NCBI GenBank assembly: GCA_036399835.1
Contig: DASWMI010000220.1
Coordinates: 1-35,019 of the forward strand
Length of the DNA: 35,019 bases
From: DASYML01 sp036399835
GTDB lineage: Bacteria > Acidobacteriota > Blastocatellia > Pyrinomonadales > Pyrinomonadaceae
Reading direction: 5' to 3'
The notes under the pieces are model-generated. The model was not told the origin of the DNA. It saw nothing but the letters and a program-made list of their open reading frames with translations, and ran no database searches. Each line of letters opens with the position of its first letter. The first letter of the stretch is position 1. Positions 15,126 through 25,156 of this stretch are shown piece by piece. Position numbers and translations under genes: made by a program.

Positions 15126-15359
15126 CTACTCGCTGCTCCGCAGCCCACGCTTTCCAAGACTATTTTTTCGCTGCTGGTCGCCCTTATCTCCCTGCCCCGC
15201 CGGAACTTTCGTCTTGGCTTTACGCTTGACGTCCTGGCTGAGCGAGCGTCCCACGTCGTCAACTTCGTCAAAACGCCCCTTCTCATCGCGCCTCACGTAT
15301 CGTTTGTCTTTGCCCGTATCTATCAATTCGCGTTTGCTTGACCCGCTTTTCTTTGCCAT
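15126..15359 (-). CDS. small conserved hydrophilic protein
   Basis: The 77-residue, highly charged protein is preceded by a perfect AGGAGG about 12 bases before the ATG. Its core reads KRELIDTGKDKRYVRRDEKG then RFDEVDDVGRSLSQD and ends in Lys/Gly/Gln-rich sequence. From memory, the KRELIDTG.DKR.VRRD..GRF pattern recurs in small unannotated proteins of many soil bacteria. There is no signal peptide, membrane segment or cysteine. It is probably a disordered, basic cytoplasmic protein, and no function can be given. Its downstream neighbour is the HTH-like gene at 15033. Confidence 0.78.
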   Translation of the reverse strand: MAKKSGSSKRELIDTGKDKRYVRRDEKGRFDEVDDVGRSLSQDVKRKAKTKVPAGQGDKGDQQRKNSLGKRGLRSSE

Positions 15360-15825
15360 CCTTGATTCCTACCTCCTTGAGTTTAACCAATCAGGCACAG
15401 CCGCTGCGCAAAACGCAGCGAGACCGCGCCCTGTTTCAAACCGGAGCAGCAAGTGAGCTTCCTGCCTTAACACACGAAGGCTTAAAATTCTGTACGCCAA
15501 CGTACTCACTCGTTTTGTAAACACGTTCAATCCACGCCGCGACACCCTGCGCTTTGTCACACGCGCCGGACCACCTCACAGCTTGCGGGCAGCTTTCTCT
15601 CAAAGCTCTTCAGAACGCCTCATCGAATCCTCGTCCGAGCACCTTTGAGATTACTCAAACATTTGCCACGGCTGGATTTATCTGTCTGACAACGTACAGA
15701 CGAGATCGCCTGCGACTGCTATTATTCAAAATACCCTGGCATCTGTAAACCAACATCTCTAACGGCGTTCGGATTGGTCATCTCCCACCACAGCGAAGCC
15801 TCAGAGGGAAAGCTACAAAAGGGCT
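15360..15825. other. gene-free stretch, nothing recognised
   Basis: 466 bases lie between the divergent small gene at 15359 and the CxxC protein at 15826. Short open frames exist but have no ribosome binding sites or family resemblance. The only structure I see is a short ACGTACAG-type hairpin (CTGT...ACAG near 15690-15705). It may contain promoters for both flanking genes. Confidence 0.5.
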
Positions 15826-16017
15826 ATGAACAAGGAATTTGGGCAGCAGAATTTGAATTTCCAGGTCGTGTGTAGCTGGTGCGGCCATCTGATACGCCGG
15901 ACCAGCGCGAAGGATTCTCATGGCATGTGCTTGAAATGTTATGCGCGCATGCTGCAAGAGCATAACCGCTCGCCTGCGCGTGAAGGCCAAGCCCCGCGCC
16001 GGTCCAGCGACCGTTAG
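15826..16017 (+). CDS. small double-CxxC zinc-finger protein
   Basis: The 63-residue protein contains VVCSWCGHLIRRTSAKDSHG followed by MCLKCYARM, that is Cys-x2-Cys ... Ser-His-Gly-x-Cys-x2-Cys. This CSWC...SHG.C..C finger is familiar as a small module in bacteria, often fused to PAS or receiver domains, and here it stands alone. The gene immediately precedes a PAS-domain gene (22 bases apart), which fits that association. AAAGGG lies very close to the ATG, so the exact start is slightly uncertain. The basic C-terminal tail suggests disorder. Confidence 0.78.
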   Translation: MNKEFGQQNLNFQVVCSWCGHLIRRTSAKDSHGMCLKCYARMLQEHNRSPAREGQAPRRSSDR

Positions 16018-16039
16018 CCGAACTTTAATGGAGATATTT

Positions 16040-16399
16040 ATGAACGCCGAACCCCTCTCTTACCCCTTCGGCCTGTTGGAACTCGATGCCAGAGGAACGG
16101 TCATTCGTTACAGCCCGGCCTCTGAACAGAACCCCAACGTCAAAGCGCTTGATGTCCTCGGACGCGATTTCTTTAAAGATGTCGTGCCCGTCGAGCAGGT
16201 CGGTGAATTCCAGAATCGCTTCCAGACCTTTATGGCACAGGGCGATTCCATACAACGCTTCACCTCTACTTTCCCGTCCGAGTCGGGCCAGATCAAAGTC
16301 CAGATACTGCTCGCTCGTATCACCGAAAAGACTGAAGCAGGCAGAGAGCGACTGGCCCTCGTCCGCATTATGCCGGAACAGCCCAACGCCTCGGCCTAA
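16040..16399 (+). CDS. PYP-like PAS domain protein without the chromophore cysteine
   Basis: The 119-residue single PAS domain has GGAG six bases before its ATG at 16040. An upstream extension to 15941 overlaps the previous gene and is not used. The sequence FGLLELDARGTVIRYSPASE, VLGRDFFKDVVPVEQVGEF and the QRFTSTFPSESGQIKVQILL strand follow photoactive yellow protein closely, including the G-(R/K)-(D/N)-FFKDV-x-P turn. In PYP the residue after that Pro is the coumarate-binding Cys69. Here it is Val51, so the domain should not be photoactive in the PYP way. It probably senses through another ligand or binds partners. Confidence 0.88.
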   Translation: MNAEPLSYPFGLLELDARGTVIRYSPASEQNPNVKALDVLGRDFFKDVVPVEQVGEFQNRFQTFMAQGDSIQRFTSTFPSESGQIKVQILLARITEKTEAGRERLALVRIMPEQPNASA

Positions 16400-16426
16400 T
16401 CCTTCTTGAGACCGCAAGTCTGACGA

Positions 16427-16563
16427 AGAACAGATTTCAGAACTAGCTACCGCAGGCACAGAGACACAGAGAGCAGATAAATCAGGATGTGACGAGACTA
16501 TTCAACTCATCTTTCCTGCCTATTCTCTGTCTCTCTCTCTGTGCCTCCGTGTCTGCGGTGGCT
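16427..16563. repeat. dispersed inverted repeat, CACAGAGA family (copy 1)
   Basis: The left arm (CCGCAGGCACAGAGACACAG...) is complementary to the right arm, which ends in GTGCCTCCGTGTCTGCGG. The middle includes GATAAATCAGGATG and TTTCCTGCCTATTCTCT. A second copy with shared flank, arms and middle lies at 31989-32125. Both start with AGAACAGATTTC. Confidence 0.85.
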
Positions 16564-16649
16564 GAAAAATGCGCGGCTCGTGTCCATCAGCGTACAGACG
16601 CGCGCGGCCCGCAGGGTTGATACTTCAAATCTTCCTACCGATGAAGAGC

Positions 16650-16716
16650 ACGGGGAAGCGTGTTGCCGGGTCTCACTTTAGTCTGAGACGCGATGCCACA
16701 GGCTTCCCCGTTTTAT
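16650..16716 (+). terminator. bulged hairpin with U-tract, terminator or structured RNA
   Basis: A perfect outer stem ACGGGGAAGC (16650-16659) / GCTTCCCCGT (16702-16711) encloses GTG/CAC, TTGC/GCGA and an inner GTCTCA/TGAGAC stem (16670-16675 with 16684-16689). TTTTATTT follows. It is at least a terminator for transcripts from the PAS gene. The nested bulges make a structured RNA possible. Confidence 0.6.
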
Positions 16717-16820
16717 TTGCTTGGCGAACGGCAAAGATTGGAGTCGGCTTTTACATGCTTTCGTGTTATTTGCCGATTAAGCTGCATTTCACGCGGAAGT
16801 AATCTTGTGAATTTCGTAAT

Positions 16821-16848
16821 TTGCAATTTTTCGAGCATCTGTTAAAGT
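16821..16848 (+). promoter_or_regulatory. possible promoter of the act-cox locus
   Basis: TTGCAA (16821-16826) and TAAAGT (16843-16848) are separated by 16 bases in an AT-rich patch about 190 bases upstream of actA. The match is partial and the spacing slightly short. Confidence 0.3.
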
Positions 16849-17035
16849 AGCGTCACCTGGTAATAAATTACGTTGAGCGGCGAGGGGATTCAGGGAAGGG
16901 GCCTGTCTGCGTGCTTTATCAAGAATTGAGCATGCTTTCGTATTCTTGCGCCCGTGCCCTGTGTCATTGACTCCTGCTCTACCCCCTTGTCTCGAGCTGT
17001 GCGACTGAAAAAGTTTTCAAACGAAAGGCGCAGGG

Positions 17036-17695
17036 ATGCCCCAGATTTTTCATCACAGCACTAATTTCCTGGCCCGCCTGAGCATCTTCGGAGCTATCTT
17101 TATCCTGCTCGCGGCGACCTGGATAGTGGCCGAGATAAATCGCTCTTCCTGGAATACCGGAGCTTACATAGAGCGCGAGCAGCCCGTGCAGTTCAGCCAT
17201 AAGCATCACAGCGGCGATGACGGGATTGATTGCCGCTACTGCCACACTTCGGTCGAGACCTCTTCATCCGCGGGGCTGCCGCCGACGCAGACCTGCATGA
17301 ACTGCCACTCGCAAATCTGGGCCGACAGTCCTTATCTCGAACCGGTGCGCGAAAGCTGGCGCACGGGCAAGCCCATCGAATGGGTCAGAGTCCACGACCT
17401 GCCCGACTACGTCTATTTCAACCACAGCATACATGTCAACAAGGGCATCGGCTGTTCAAGCTGTCATGGCAACGTCAACCAGATGCCGATTATGTACCAG
17501 GCTTCGTCGTTGCAGATGGAGTGGTGTCTGCAATGCCATCGCAACCCGGAAAAATTCGTCAGGCCCAGGGATAAGATTTACGACATGGAATGGCAGCCGC
17601 CCGCCAATCAGGAGACCGAAGGGCCTAAGCTGGTCAGGGAAAACAGGATTCAACCGGCGAACATTCTGACCAGTTGTTCGACATGTCATCGCTAG
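17036..17695 (+). CDS. actA: alternative complex III subunit ActA, pentaheme cytochrome c
   Basis: The 219-residue protein has an N-terminal membrane anchor (residues 11-33) and five CxxCH heme c sites: Cys66-His70, Cys87-His91, Cys140-His144, Cys164-His168 and Cys214-His218. Extra His residues (FSHKHHSGDDGIDC, FNHSIHVNKGIGC) are placed as sixth ligands. This is the signature of ActA, the periplasmic multiheme subunit that passes electrons from ActB towards the mono-heme ActE and the oxidase. It opens the respiratory locus, has GAAAGG about 8 bases ahead of the ATG, and is followed by actB after 20 bases. Confidence 0.96.
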   Translation: MPQIFHHSTNFLARLSIFGAIFILLAATWIVAEINRSSWNTGAYIEREQPVQFSHKHHSGDDGIDCRYCHTSVETSSSAGLPPTQTCMNCHSQIWADSPYLEPVRESWRTGKPIEWVRVHDLPDYVYFNHSIHVNKGIGCSSCHGNVNQMPIMYQASSLQMEWCLQCHRNPEKFVRPRDKIYDMEWQPPANQETEGPKLVRENRIQPANILTSCSTCHR

Positions 17696-17715
17696 ACGAA
17701 GGACATAAAAGTTAG

Positions 17716-20700
17716 ATGACGAGTAAAGACAGACACATCAACTTCGCCCAGTTGCGCGACCAGGTTTTGCGCAAACAGGGCGGCAAGGAATACTGGCGCA
17801 GCCTGGCAGAATTGACAGACAGCCCGGAATTCAACGACTTCATACATCGGGAATATCCGTCGCAGGCCGAAGTCTGGGATGATCCTGTCAATCGTCGCTC
17901 CTTTATCAAGCTGATGAGCGCCTCGCTGGCGCTGGCCGGTCTAAGCGCCTGTACTTACCAGCCCGCCGAAAAAATCGTCCCCTACGTGCGCCAGCCCGAA
18001 GAAGAGATTCCGGGCAAGGCTCTCTACTTTGCTACGGCGATGCCGCTCAGCGGTGTGGGCACGGGGCTGCTGGTCAGAAGCAACGAAGGCAGGCCGACCA
18101 AGATCGAAGGCAACCCGGATCATCCTGACAGCCTCGGCGCGACGGACATCTTCTCGCAGGCTTCGCTCCTCACGCTCTACGACCCTGACCGCTCGCAGAC
18201 CGTGACCTTCCGCGAAGCAGAGCGCCCCTGGTCCACCTTTCTCGGAGAGATGAGCACGGCGCTTGAAGAGCAGCGGAAGACTCAGGGCGCGGGGCTGCGT
18301 ATCCTGACGGAGACTGTCTCTTCGCCGACGCTCGCGGCGCAGTTGAGAGCTTTGCTCGCGGCCTTTCCTTCCGCCAAATGGCATCAGTACGAGCCAGCCG
18401 CGCGCAGCCACGCGCAGATGGCCGCGATGCTGGTCTTCGGCCAGCCCGTCAATACCATCTATCGCTTTGAAGAGGCCGACCGGATTCTCTCGCTCGGCTC
18501 GGATTTTCTCGCCTGCGGGCCGGGCAGCTTAAAGTATGCGCGTGATTTTGCTGCGCGCCGTCGTATCGTTGAAGGCAAGCGTGAGATGAACAGGCTCTAC
18601 GTGGTCGAGCCGACGCCGACCAACACGGGAGCCAAAGCGGACCACCGCCTCAGCGTGCGCCCCTCTGAGATGGAAGCCTTTGTCCGCACGCTGGCCCAAC
18701 AGATTGTCGGCAAGATGGGCGATGTGACAAAGGGAGCGCCCGGCTACACGCAGCACGCTGGCTGGATTAGCGCGCTGGTCAGCGACCTTCAACAGAGCCG
18801 CGGGCGTAGCATAGTCATCGTCGGCGACGAGCAGCCTCCGGTCATTCACGCGCTGGCGCACGCCATCAACCAGGCGCTCGGCAACGTCGGCACGACCGTT
18901 ATCTACACGGACCCGATTGAGGCCAACCCTGTGGACCAGATTCAGTCTCTGCGCGAACTGGTCAACGATATGAATTCGGGTGCGGCGCAACTGCTCGTCA
19001 TCCTCGGCGGCAATCCTGTTTACAACGCGCCGGTGGATTTCAACTTTACAGAGGCGCTCAAGAAAGTCCCCTTGCGCGTCCACCTCAGTCTTTACAAGGA
19101 CGAGACCTCAGAGCTTTGCCACTGGCATATTCCAGAATCGCACTATCTTGAAACCTGGAGCGACACGCGCGCCTACGACGGCACGGTCTCAATCATCCAG
19201 CCGCTCATAGAGCCGCTCTACGACAGCCGCTCGGCGCACGAGATGCTCGCCATCTTCACGGGCCAGTCGGACATTAAGCCTTACGACATGCTGCGCAACT
19301 TCTGGCAGAGCCAGATGGGAGGCGGCGGCGCTCATCAATCATCCACGGGCGGGGCGGCCCAGACCACGACCGGCGCTAATCAACCGACGACCAGCAGTAA
19401 TCAGTCAACGACCACCGGCGGGCAGACGACCAGCGGCGGCAACAGACCGATTATCAACGCTCCCATGCTGAATGCGACGACGGATTTCGAGCAGGCCTGG
19501 CGCAAGATGGTGCATGACGGCATCGTGCCGAACACTGCGCTGGTGCCGAAACAGGTCGCGCTCAAGGGCGACTGGGCGAGCCAGCTTCCGTCCCTCAGCC
19601 AGTCCGGCTCAGCCAATTCCTACGACATACTTTTCCGCACGGACCCGAGCATCTACGATGGTCGCTTTGCCAATAACGGCTGGCTGCAAGAGCTGCCCAA
19701 GCCCTTAACCAAGCTGACCTGGGACAACGCCGCGTTGATTAGCCCCGCGACGGCGAGGCGTCTGGGCATCGGCAACAGGGTCGGCAGCAAGGGCGGCGAC
19801 TGGCAAGCAGACATGGTCCATCTTAGTTACCAGGGGCGCACACTGACGATGCCCGTCTGGATACTGCCGGGCCAGTCTGACAATACGGTGACAGTGCATC
19901 TGGGTTATGGCCGCAGACGCGCGGGGCAGGTCGGGACGGGCACGGCTGACAAGCCCGTAGGCTTTAACGCTTACCTGATTCGCACCTCGGACACGCCTTG
20001 GGCCGGGACCGGGTTGCAAGTCGCGAAGGCTGGCGGCGAGTACACGCTGGCGACGACGCAGCTTCACTTCAACATGGAGAACCGCGACGTGGTGCGCGCG
20101 CAAACGCTCGAAGAGTATCTGAAGAACCCGGACGAGTCGCGTGAGAGGGCTGAGGGCGGCAAGGAGGGCGAGTCGTCCGAGTCCGATTCGATGTACCCGC
20201 CTTACGATTACAAGAACCAGGGCGAGAATGCCTACAACTATGCGTGGGGGATGGCGATTGATACGACCAGTTGCGTCGGCTGCAACGCCTGCATCGTCGC
20301 CTGCCAGTCGGAAAACAACATCCCCATCGTCGGCAAGGAGCGTGTCGAGCGTAGCCGCGAGATGCACTGGCTGCGCGTTGACACATACTTTAGCGGGCAG
20401 GACGAAAACAATCCCAAAGACATAGAGTTTATGCCCGTCCCCTGCATGCACTGCGAGAACGCGCCGTGCGAGCCTGTCTGCCCCGTCCACGCTACGGTCC
20501 ACAGCGCGGAGGGTCTCAACGACATGGTCTACAACCGCTGCGTAGGCACTCGCTACTGCTCTAACAACTGCCCTTACAAAGTGCGCCGCTTCAATTTCTT
20601 CCTCTACACGGACTGGGAGCAGCCGACCTATAAGCTGATGCGCAACCCTGAAGTGACCGTGCGCTCGCGCGGCGTGATGGAGAAATGCACTTACTGCGTC

Positions 20701-20961
20701 CAGCGCATACAGTGGGGCAAGATTGAAGCGGAGAAGGAAGGACGAAGGGTCAGAGACGGCGAGGTCCAGACGGCCTGTCAGACCGTCTGCCCGACCGAAG
20801 CGATTGTCTTCGGAGACATCAACGACCCCGAGTCGAGAGTCTCAAAGCTCAAGGCTGAGCATCGCAACTATAGCTTGCTGGCAGATTTGAATACGCAGCC
20901 GAGGACGACTTATCTATCGAGCCTGCGTAACCCGAATCCCAACATCACTGAGAAGGCTTAG
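17716..20961 (+). CDS. actB: alternative complex III subunit ActB, molybdopterin-oxidoreductase-like plus iron-sulfur domain
   Basis: The 1081-residue fusion has an internal twin-arginine-type signal, NRRSFIKLMSASLALAGLSAC (around residues 58-78), ending in a lipobox-like Cys. The large middle part is the molybdopterin-oxidoreductase-like domain, known in this family to lack the cofactor. The C-terminal ferredoxin domain starts at Cys853 (CVGCNACIVAC) and continues with CMHCENAPCEPVC, CVGTRYCSNNC and the CTYC...CQTVC group, enough for four clusters (three 4Fe-4S and one 3Fe-4S in characterised ActB). A Gly/Ser/Thr/Gln/Asn-rich insert occupies about residues 535-577, likely a species-specific linker. 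It carries electrons from the quinol site to ActA. Confidence 0.96.
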   Translation: MTSKDRHINFAQLRDQVLRKQGGKEYWRSLAELTDSPEFNDFIHREYPSQAEVWDDPVNRRSFIKLMSASLALAGLSACTYQPAEKIVPYVRQPEEEIPGKALYFATAMPLSGVGTGLLVRSNEGRPTKIEGNPDHPDSLGATDIFSQASLLTLYDPDRSQTVTFREAERPWSTFLGEMSTALEEQRKTQGAGLRILTETVSSPTLAAQLRALLAAFPSAKWHQYEPAARSHAQMAAMLVFGQPVNTIYRFEEADRILSLGSDFLACGPGSLKYARDFAARRRIVEGKREMNRLYVVEPTPTNTGAKADHRLSVRPSEMEAFVRTLAQQIVGKMGDVTKGAPGYTQHAGWISALVSDLQQSRGRSIVIVGDEQPPVIHALAHAINQALGNVGTTVIYTDPIEANPVDQIQSLRELVNDMNSGAAQLLVILGGNPVYNAPVDFNFTEALKKVPLRVHLSLYKDETSELCHWHIPESHYLETWSDTRAYDGTVSIIQPLIEPLYDSRSAHEMLAIFTGQSDIKPYDMLRNFWQSQMGGGGAHQSSTGGAAQTTTGANQPTTSSNQSTTTGGQTTSGGNRPIINAPMLNATTDFEQAWRKMVHDGIVPNTALVPKQVALKGDWASQLPSLSQSGSANSYDILFRTDPSIYDGRFANNGWLQELPKPLTKLTWDNAALISPATARRLGIGNRVGSKGGDWQADMVHLSYQGRTLTMPVWILPGQSDNTVTVHLGYGRRRAGQVGTGTADKPVGFNAYLIRTSDTPWAGTGLQVAKAGGEYTLATTQLHFNMENRDVVRAQTLEEYLKNPDESRERAEGGKEGESSESDSMYPPYDYKNQGENAYNYAWGMAIDTTSCVGCNACIVACQSENNIPIVGKERVERSREMHWLRVDTYFSGQDENNPKDIEFMPVPCMHCENAPCEPVCPVHATVHSAEGLNDMVYNRCVGTRYCSNNCPYKVRRFNFFLYTDWEQPTYKLMRNPEVTVRSRGVMEKCTYCVQRIQWGKIEAEKEGRRVRDGEVQTACQTVCPTEAIVFGDINDPESRVSKLKAEHRNYSLLADLNTQPRTTYLSSLRNPNPNITEKA

Positions 20962-20970
20962 AGAGCTTTT

Positions 20971-22411
<1,441 letters not shown>

Positions 22412-22422
<11 letters not shown>

Positions 22423-22966
22423 GCCAGCTTTAAAGAAGCACCCGCTCTACGGCTTGATGGCTGAATTCGATAATCCGACCGACGTGGTCGAGGCTGCGCG
22501 CAGGACTTACGCCGAAGGCTATCGGATGATTAACGGCTATTCGCCATATCCGATTGAAGAGTTGTCGGAGGCCGTCGGGTTTCATCGCACGCGGCTGCCG
22601 CTGATAGTCTTTATCGGCGGGCTGATTGGAGCTATCGGCGGCTACATGATGCAGTATTATCTGGAAGTCATAGACTACCCGCTCAACGTGGGGGGTCGCC
22701 CGCCGCATAGCTGGCCCGCCTTTATCCCGATTACTTTTGAGACGACCGTACTCTGCGCGGCCTTCGCCGCAGTCTTCGGGATGCTCGCGCTCAACAAGCT
22801 GCCGCAGCCTTATCATCCGGTCTTCAATGTGCCCAACTTTGCGCTCGCCACGCGCGACCGCTTCTTTCTCGTCATCGAAGCCAAAGACCCCAAGTTTAAG
22901 TATGAAGAGACGCGCCGTTTTATGTTGACGCTGGATGCGCGAGAGGTGACGGATGTCGAATCCTAG
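22412..22966 (+). CDS. actD: alternative complex III subunit ActD (DUF3341)
   Basis: The 184-residue protein starts with a cytoplasmic alpha/beta domain (YGLMAEFDNPTDVVEAARRT, YRMINGYSPYPIEEL). Two membrane helices follow: LPLIVFIGGLIGAIGGYMMQY (about residues 64-84) and FETTVLCAAFAAVFGMLAL. It ends LTLDAREVTDVES. This is the DUF3341 layout of ActD, a small subunit that binds the membrane core of ACIII. It overlaps actC by 11 bases and actE by 14 bases, which indicates tight translational coupling. Confidence 0.95.
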
Positions 22967-23855
22967 AAGCCTGAAGCCGGAACTCAAAAGTCGCCAGCCG
23001 CTGAGCGAAAAGCTCCGCGAGAGATGGCGCACGTATAGCGTCGCTCGCGGCCTGCTGTTGACGGCTGGCTGCTTGCTATTCTTCTCCGGCTGTCGCATGG
23101 ACATGCAGGACACGCCGCGCTATGAGGCTTACGAGAAGAGCGCCTTTTTCAGAGACGGTATGTCGCAGCGACAACTGCCGCCGGGCACTGTCGCGCGCGG
23201 CCATTTAAGGGCCGACTCGGAATTCTACACGGGCAAGATTAACAACCAGCGGGGCGCGGGCCAGTCGAGCGGCGGGCAGGCTGCTACGCCGCAGCAGAAT
23301 CAAACGGGACCTCAGACGGGCACAAGCAACGCTGGCAATACCGGCAACGCTGCCAGCGCGCAGCCGGCCCGGGCGACAAACAACGGAGCTTCAACGAGCG
23401 GCTCTGAAAGAGGCGCGGCTTCGACCAACGTGGCTTCAACTGCGCAGACCGGCGCGGCCCAGACCTATCCGGATGCTTTGACGACTTTTCCCATTCCCTT
23501 GACGAAAGAGCTGGTTGATCGTGGACAGGAGCGTTACCAGATTTTCTGTGCGGCCTGTCACGGGCTGACAGGCTCCGGCGACGGCATGATCGTTCGTCGC
23601 GGTTATCGCAGGCCGCCCGCGCTTTACGAGACGCGTTTGCGGCAAGCGCCCGTCGGCCATTTCTTCGACGTGATCACAAACGGCTGGGGCGCGATGCCCG
23701 CCTATGGGCCGCAAGTGCCCGTCGAGGACCGCTGGGCCATCATCGCTTACATACGAGCGCTGCAAATGACCTTGCCGGAGGGGCAGACGGGAACTGCTCA
23801 TAATGCGTCCGCCGGACCGCAGTCATCGAGCACACAGACCGGAGGACACAGATAA
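22953..23855 (+). CDS. actE: alternative complex III subunit ActE, mono-heme cytochrome c lipoprotein
   Basis: The 300-residue protein has a membrane-targeting segment with the lipobox LFFSGC and then MDMQDTPRYEAYEKSAFF, the conserved ActE start of the mature protein. The heme site is FCAACH near residue 199, in a GLTGSGDGMIVRRGYRRPP context, with GAMPAYGPQV supplying the Met ligand. Between these, residues about 95-170 form an unusual low-complexity Gln/Asn/Gly/Ala/Ser/Thr insert, and the C-terminal tail is similar. Because ActE should dock on ActA and hand electrons to the oxidase, the insert may be a flexible tether. It begins inside actD and ends 2 bases before actF. Confidence 0.95.
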   Translation: MSNPRSLKPELKSRQPLSEKLRERWRTYSVARGLLLTAGCLLFFSGCRMDMQDTPRYEAYEKSAFFRDGMSQRQLPPGTVARGHLRADSEFYTGKINNQRGAGQSSGGQAATPQQNQTGPQTGTSNAGNTGNAASAQPARATNNGASTSGSERGAASTNVASTAQTGAAQTYPDALTTFPIPLTKELVDRGQERYQIFCAACHGLTGSGDGMIVRRGYRRPPALYETRLRQAPVGHFFDVITNGWGAMPAYGPQVPVEDRWAIIAYIRALQMTLPEGQTGTAHNASAGPQSSSTQTGGHR

Positions 23856-23857
23856 AG

Positions 23858-25075
23858 ATGGATGCCACGTACACGACGCCACCGGAGATCGGTCGCATTC
23901 AGCGTCCCGCGCTCATCGTCGGCCTCCTGCTCTTAGTCTTGTGTCTGGCCGGGGCGTTTGTCGAAAACCGGATGGGTCGTCACGGCCTACAGCAGTTCTT
24001 CCGCTCTTATCTGCTCGGCTTCATCTTCTGGATCGGAATCGCGCTCGGCTCGCTCGGCCTCTTGATGCTGCAACACATGACGGGCGGCGCCTGGGGGATG
24101 GTCATCCGCCGCGTGCTCGAAGCATGCACACGCACGCTGCCGCTCATGCTCGTCCTCTTTCTGCCGTTTCTCATCTTTACAGTCATCATTAACGTCGGCC
24201 ACGTTTACGAATGGGTACACCCGGAAAGCGAACTCATCAAGAGGGCGGTCGAGGCCAAGCACGGATACTTGCGGCCCTGGTTCTTCGTGCTGCGTGCGAT
24301 TATCTATTTCGCCGTCTGGCTGGCTTTGATGTATCTGCTCAACCTCTGGTCCAGAGAGCAGGACAGGACGGCTGACCGTAAGCTCTCCCCCAGGATGCGC
24401 AAGCTGAGCGCGCCCGGCATCATCCTTTTTGTGCTGACCGTGACCTTCGCTTCGGTTGACTGGGTGATGTCGCTCGACCCGGAATGGTTCTCGACCATCT
24501 TCGGGCTGCTCTTTGTCGCCGCCTGGACGCTCACGGCCTTCTCTTTTGTGATTATGATGATGGCCCTTTTGACGGCGCGCAGCCCTCTGGCGGGAGTGGT
24601 CCAGCCCAGGCACTTTCACGACCTCGGCAAGCTCCTGCTGGCCTTCGTTATGCTCTGGGCCTATTTCGCTTTTTCGCAGTACCTGATTATCTGGTCCGGC
24701 AATCTGCCGGAAGAGACTAAGTGGTATCTCTACAGAGAGCGCGGCGGCTGGGGATGGGTCGGCATCATCATCGTCATACTACATTTCGCGCTGCCCTTCC
24801 TGCTCCTGCTCTCCAGAGACTTGAAGCGCAACGGGCGACTCCTGGCGCGCGTCGCGCTGGTCATCTTTATCATCCGTTTCGTGGACCTCTTCTGGCTCAT
24901 CGTGCCTGTCTTTCATCACAACCAACTGAGCCTGAGCTGGATGGACATCGTGGCCCCGGTTGGCATCGGCGGTCTCTGGCTCGCGTTCTTCGCATGGCAA
25001 CTCAAACAGCGCCCCTTGCTGCCGCTCAACGACCCGAATCTCGAAAGCGCGCTTGAGCACACAGCAGGACATTGA
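23858..25075 (+). CDS. actF: alternative complex III subunit ActF
   Basis: The 405-residue NrfD-related integral membrane protein has about ten helices. Landmarks typical for ActF are the GAFVENRMGRHGLQQFFRSYLLGFIFWIG start, MLQHMTGGAWGMVIRRVLEA, SVDWVMSLDPEWFSTIFGLL, SQYLIIWSGNLPEETKWYL and the VPVFHHNQ motif near the end. It is the second large membrane subunit of ACIII, paired with ActC, and is thought not to hold the main quinol site. It closes the act gene set. No actG or actH is visible. Confidence 0.96.
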   Translation: MDATYTTPPEIGRIQRPALIVGLLLLVLCLAGAFVENRMGRHGLQQFFRSYLLGFIFWIGIALGSLGLLMLQHMTGGAWGMVIRRVLEACTRTLPLMLVLFLPFLIFTVIINVGHVYEWVHPESELIKRAVEAKHGYLRPWFFVLRAIIYFAVWLALMYLLNLWSREQDRTADRKLSPRMRKLSAPGIILFVLTVTFASVDWVMSLDPEWFSTIFGLLFVAAWTLTAFSFVIMMMALLTARSPLAGVVQPRHFHDLGKLLLAFVMLWAYFAFSQYLIIWSGNLPEETKWYLYRERGGWGWVGIIIVILHFALPFLLLLSRDLKRNGRLLARVALVIFIIRFVDLFWLIVPVFHHNQLSLSWMDIVAPVGIGGLWLAFFAWQLKQRPLLPLNDPNLESALEHTAGH

Positions 25076-25079
25076 AAAG

Positions 25080-25112
25080 CTGAGGGATGAAGGAGAAAGG
25101 CGGAAGGATGCG
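25080..25112. repeat. one-armed GGATGAA-family element
   Basis: GAGGGATGAAGGAGAAAGGCGGAAGGATG-type heptads follow the actF stop directly. No complementary arm is visible nearby. It resembles the left arm at 9684 and 8230 and is probably a decayed copy inside the operon. Confidence 0.45.
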
Positions 25113-25156
25113 GGAATAAAGGCGCTGCCGCGTTGATTGTTTAGTTCGAGGTGATT

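Larger units (their letters stand above)
16400..17035. other. long spacer upstream of the respiratory locus
   Basis: 636 bases hold, in order, an inverted repeat of the CACAGAGA family (16427-16563), a bulged hairpin with a U-rich tail (16650-16716), a possible promoter (16821-16848) and the leader of actA. No coding region is convincing. Confidence 0.6.

Noticed and set aside
15360..15825. Short plus-strand frames (for example 15554-15748) as genes
   Set aside because: No ribosome binding sites, no signal peptide or motif, and composition like non-coding DNA.
16716..17035. A riboswitch controlling actA
   Set aside because: I cannot match the leader to a known aptamer and see no switching terminator close to the actA start. 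The structured hairpin is more than 300 bases upstream.
17716..20961. ActB as a catalytic molybdenum enzyme
   Set aside because: The domain has the fold, but the ACIII gene context and the C-terminal ferredoxin fusion identify it as ActB, whose oxidoreductase-like part is known to lack the cofactor.
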